DNA of 36,143 nucleotides, from positions 1 through 36,143 of the forward strand of contig CAMWLW010000001.1 in the NCBI GenBank assembly GCA_947175245.1, in the 5' to 3' direction. Shown in pieces: positions 33,225 to 36,143 of the stretch (position 1 is the first letter of the stretch; every line of letters starts with the position of its first letter). Both the position numbers and the translations under genes were made by a program. This DNA comes from an uncultured Bacteroidales bacterium. GTDB lineage: Bacteria; Bacteroidota; Bacteroidia; Bacteroidales; Muribaculaceae. The notes under the pieces are model-generated. The model worked only from the letters and a program-made list of their open reading frames with translations. It searched no databases and was not told the DNA's origin.

Positions 33225-34700
33225 TTAGCGGTTAACAATGATTTTGCGCCCCTCACAAAGATAAAATCCGTGTGACAGACACGAGTCCTGAAGATTGTCA
33301 GCCACCTTACGTCCCATCAGGTCATAGACCGCGTGGTCGGTAGCTGTCCCGGTCTCATCTGCAAATATATCAATAATTCCGCCATTCGGGTCATTGTTTG
33401 TCGCAAAAACCTGCTTAATGCTTATCGGAACACTTCCCAGTCCCCAGAAACCGACACGGTAAACTGTGGCTGTGTTCAGGGGGACGATGCCACCGTTGTC
33501 GCCGAGGTCTTTCATCATGCCGTTAAGCTCGGCGATGATTATTTTACCGCCGTTGAATTTACCCTCGTATGACTTGTCGAAGTAACCCGGCTTGTCATAG
33601 ACTCTGAAATCGGTCCAGCCGTCGGTGTTCTCGTTGAGTTCGGCAATGATGTAACGGTAGCCCGAGAGGTCGATGGGTACCTCATACTCCCAGCCGCCGA
33701 AACCATACTGGCCCGGACGAAACTCACCCGTGGAGGCATCGAACGTGCCTGTCTCCCAAATCGATGGGTTGAAGTACTTGAGGTCGAAGACAAAGTCGCC
33801 CTCTGAGGGCTTGGGCGTGGGGATATAGGGCTCTTCCTCGACGTAGTCGACCACCGGGTCGTCGATGCCCATCGTCTCGAGCATGCTTGTGGCATAACGG
33901 CAACCGAGCACGCGGTAACCGTGGGCCGTGAAGTGGAGGCCGTCGCCCTTCTGGGGCAGATTGGCGGCCGAGATAACGCGGGCGACGGGGAGCGTCTGAG
34001 GCAGTGTCTTGATAATACTGTTCATGCCGCCGCATACACCACCCTGAGCCGTTGTCACTACCTCGCCGGCAAGCAAGGGTATAGAGTTGGGCTCGAGGCC
34101 GAGGTCATTGAGGATGTCGTCATATATCTTCTTCACTTTGGCACACCACTGCTGGTCACCGTTGTTTGACTCGCCCTGGTGTAAAAGGATGCCCTTGATG
34201 ACACCCTGTTCCTGTGCCCGACGGGCACATGCTATGAGGCGTACATAGGGGGCGTTGCCGTAGGCGCTCATGTAGGACTGGAACCAGCCGGCCTCAGATG
34301 ACAGTGTCGACGGGTCGAAGTCCTTGTCGAGATGCTCGATGCGACAGCCACCGATGGCGACAGCAATAACGCCGACCTTGACGTTGTCGGGGAGGTTGCC
34401 CACCATTGTACGGCCGAAGTAATCCATCGGCGTCAGACCTGTACCCTCGCGCACGAGCGGCGGCGTGGCTGTGTACCACATTCCCATCTTACGCGCGGGA
34501 TTGTTGAAGTCAACGGCGGCCATCATCTTGAAACGCTCGGGCACATCCTTGCGGTCTACAGGCTCGATGGCAGCGTTGCCCTCCATGTTTGACTGTCCGA
34601 TACAAAGATATATGTGGAAATCAGGATCGGGAGCCGCACTCGCAGCCGATGCCATGCCAAGCATAGCCACGCCGGCCAGAATTGTCTTAAAACAGTTCAT
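33225..34700 (-). CDS. SGNH/CE6-like acetyl esterase with C-terminal module and T9SS-like tail, 491 aa
   Basis: Probably removes acetyl groups from xylan. The ATG at 34700 (MNCFKTILAGVAMLGMASAASA) is chosen; three codons upstream there is only a TTG. The SASA/CE6-type catalytic domain (about 27-285) has nucleophile S37 in CIGQSNMEG, the block LLHQGESNNGDQQW, and the Asp/His pair in GDGLHFTAHGYR. A proline-rich linker (YIPTPKPSEG) leads to a module of about 120 residues (FNPSIWETGTFDASTG ... KFNGGKIIIAEL) that recurs in the upstream GH5-like protein and that I do not recognise. The end (YDLMGRKVADN, GFYLCEGRKIIVNR) is like a T9SS type A sorting domain, indicating surface delivery. It starts 12 bases after the GH5-like gene. 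Confidence 0.85.
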   Translation of the reverse strand: MNCFKTILAGVAMLGMASAASAAPDPDFHIYLCIGQSNMEGNAAIEPVDRKDVPERFKMMAAVDFNNPARKMGMWYTATPPLVREGTGLTPMDYFGRTMVGNLPDNVKVGVIAVAIGGCRIEHLDKDFDPSTLSSEAGWFQSYMSAYGNAPYVRLIACARRAQEQGVIKGILLHQGESNNGDQQWCAKVKKIYDDILNDLGLEPNSIPLLAGEVVTTAQGGVCGGMNSIIKTLPQTLPVARVISAANLPQKGDGLHFTAHGYRVLGCRYATSMLETMGIDDPVVDYVEEEPYIPTPKPSEGDFVFDLKYFNPSIWETGTFDASTGEFRPGQYGFGGWEYEVPIDLSGYRYIIAELNENTDGWTDFRVYDKPGYFDKSYEGKFNGGKIIIAELNGMMKDLGDNGGIVPLNTATVYRVGFWGLGSVPISIKQVFATNNDPNGGIIDIFADETGTATDHAVYDLMGRKVADNLQDSCLSHGFYLCEGRKIIVNR

Positions 34701-34712
34701 TTTTTTCAACGA

Positions 34713-36143
34713 TTAGTTTCTTACGATTATCTTTTTACCTCCAATGATGTACATTCCGGCGGGCAGACCGTCGGCAGCCGTCGCAGCCTCGACAGCGTGG
34801 CGCACCACGATGCCCTGCATGTTGACAACATCGACAAGCGTGTCAGACTCATTATCAGCAGTGACTTCATCAATGCCCGACTGGTCGGGATTGTTGGTGG
34901 GATAAATGCTCTTGACCTTGAACTGTTGGCCTCCTGTAGTCCAGAAACCGGCAATATAGATGTGTGAACGGTTGAGAGCGTTGCCATTGTCTTTCTTGGC
35001 AGTCGTGAGATCCATCACAACCCTTTTACCGCCGTTGAAATTGGTCATAGCGGGTGATGTCCAGTAGCTGTTCTCGTCGTACATGCGGAACGAGATGCCG
35101 CAGTTGTCGGGGGCGTCGAGCTCGCAGACGATGTAACGGTAGTCGGAGAGGTCGAGGCCATTGGCATATTGCCAGCCGGCAAAGCCCCACTGGCCGGTGG
35201 TGATGATGCCGGTCGACTCGTTAAATGTGCCGCTACTATATATCGACGGGTTGAAGATGCCCGATTTGAACGGGAAGGGGGTTGAATTGAATGTAATGTC
35301 GCGTGTGCCGGTCTTGCCATCGATGGTGTAAGACATGTGCACGGTGGTCTTACCGGGCCGGAGGGCTTTGAATTTAGCGTCGTCCCACTCAATAATGTCG
35401 GAGTTGTCGACGGTGACGTCGATGTCGCCTGTCACGTTGAAGTCGATGCCCAGGCCACGGTCGGCGATGATAGCAGCGGCGACATTGCTGCCTGTCAGGA
35501 TGGTTTTCTCACCGACCGAGGCGTCGCCGCGAGGCGAGAGGTAGAGGTCAACGTTCCTGACGTCGGGTAGCTGGTCGCCGGCATACTCCTTGTACCAGTG
35601 ATAGCCCGACCATATACAGCCGTCGGGGTCGTTGTACATTGTGTATTTGCCATTGGTCGAGGCTTTGCCATCGAAGTTTTTCATAAGCTCGGGGCCGGTG
35701 AAGAGCATCCAGCTCACGTTGCCGGTGCGGTCGGCAAGCAGCTTGAAGTTGGCTCCGAAGCCAGCACCGAGCATTTTGCCTGTGATACTCTTACCCCACG
35801 ATGCCTCGTAAACCGACGGGAGCCAGTCCATCTCGGTAACGAGGATGGGAGCGAAGGCTGCGCACGGCTCAATCTGGGCTTTCCACCCGGCTGCAAATGA
35901 CTCATAACCGCCGCCGTATGAACCGCCAAGCTCATGGCTCGGCTCGATGGCGTCACTGCCATACCAACCGGGATAGACGTGCACGGCATAACCGATGTTG
36001 TCGCCCTTGACGGGATACTTGGCAAAGCCGGCATACTGTGACTGGTAGCCGGTGCCGGGAACCCAAAGAATATTATTACAGCCGTTATCGCGCATCAGAT
36101 CAACGATCTGCTGGAAGAACTGAGTCAGATTTTTGTTGCAGCC
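34713..36143 (-). CDS. GH5-like clan GH-A glycosidase with Ig-like domain, shared module and T9SS-like tail (N-terminus outside window)
   Basis: The frame is open to the right window edge, so the signal peptide and first barrel strands are missing; 476 residues are visible. The barrel remnant has FFQQIVDLMRDNGCNNILWV, NIGYAVHVYPGWYG and the probable nucleophile Glu in PILVTEMDWLPS, as in GH5-type endo-glucanases or mannanases. The family is not certain because the acid/base segment is cut off. Next comes an Ig-like BIG2-type domain (VTVDNSDIIEWDDAKFKALR ... DITFNS), then the roughly 120-residue module FNPSIYSSGTFNESTG ... NFNGGKRVVMDL shared with the next gene, and a T9SS-like tail (PAGMYIIGGKKIIVRN). 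Probably a surface endo-acting hemicellulase. Confidence 0.75.
   Translation of the reverse strand, partial: GCNKNLTQFFQQIVDLMRDNGCNNILWVPGTGYQSQYAGFAKYPVKGDNIGYAVHVYPGWYGSDAIEPSHELGGSYGGGYESFAAGWKAQIEPCAAFAPILVTEMDWLPSVYEASWGKSITGKMLGAGFGANFKLLADRTGNVSWMLFTGPELMKNFDGKASTNGKYTMYNDPDGCIWSGYHWYKEYAGDQLPDVRNVDLYLSPRGDASVGEKTILTGSNVAAAIIADRGLGIDFNVTGDIDVTVDNSDIIEWDDAKFKALRPGKTTVHMSYTIDGKTGTRDITFNSTPFPFKSGIFNPSIYSSGTFNESTGIITTGQWGFAGWQYANGLDLSDYRYIVCELDAPDNCGISFRMYDENSYWTSPAMTNFNGGKRVVMDLTTAKKDNGNALNRSHIYIAGFWTTGGQQFKVKSIYPTNNPDQSGIDEVTADNESDTLVDVVNMQGIVVRHAVEAATAADGLPAGMYIIGGKKIIVRN

Noticed and set aside
34707..34709. TTG as the start of the acetyl esterase
   Set aside because: An ATG three codons later (34700) directly opens the signal peptide, so no alternative start is needed.

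Overview
The window looks like chromosome from an uncultured-type gut Bacteroidales, most like Muribaculaceae. The reasons are the GC-rich core genes, Bacteroidetes-type promoters (-33 TTTG, -7 TAnnTTTG) with almost no Shine-Dalgarno sequences, a PorV-type outer-membrane protein of the type IX secretion system (T9SS), T9SS-like C-terminal sorting tails on four large secreted proteins, and a hemicellulose-degradation cluster. The family assignment is inferred from protein content only.

Layout. (1) 1-2208: the 5' part of an unidentified minus-strand gene, then an AT-rich accessory patch with two small exported proteins in tandem, a 58-aa antitoxin-like protein and a short same-frame coding-like remnant. 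(2) 2283-5569: pta-ackA-ddh on the plus strand (acetyl-CoA to acetate plus ATP, and meso-diaminopimelate dehydrogenase), closed by a bidirectional hairpin terminator. (3) 5592-7280: ispF and porV on the minus strand. (4) 7384-8265: an AT-rich predicted lipoprotein whose upstream block matches that of the first accessory pair. (5) 8358-12181: pyrG and yidC. (6) 12205-19739: a three-gene minus-strand operon bracketed by two 44-bp palindromes that differ at one base. Reading in transcription order it has a canonical promoter, a leader of about 480 nt with several mutually consistent helices, a 225-aa unidentified cytoplasmic protein whose stop overlaps the next start (TAATG), a 1284-aa BspA-like leucine-rich-repeat protein with dockerin-like and cohesin-like modules, and a 768-aa protein with a cohesin-like module and seven Ig-like BIG2 domains. 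(7) 19761-36143: an arabinoxylan-type degradation cluster on the minus strand. In transcription order it encodes a GH5-like enzyme (cut by the window edge), an SGNH/CE6-like acetyl esterase, GH97, a GPH-family sugar symporter, a GH10 xylanase lipoprotein, a cytoplasmic GH43, two GH31 and two GH43-CBM6 enzymes.

How it fits together: the cluster in (7) can deacetylate xylan, cut the backbone (GH10), remove arabinosyl, xylosyl and galactosyl side groups (GH43, GH31, GH97), import oligosaccharides (GPH) and finish them in the cytoplasm (GH43 without signal peptide). No SusC/SusD pair or hybrid two-component regulator is visible; they may lie beyond the right edge.

Most worth a second look: the structured leader and dockerin/cohesin-like operon in (6), a shared unrecognised C-terminal module on the GH5-like and esterase proteins, a 744-bp identical block in the tandem GH43 genes, and a 199-bp MITE-like palindrome inside the xylan cluster.
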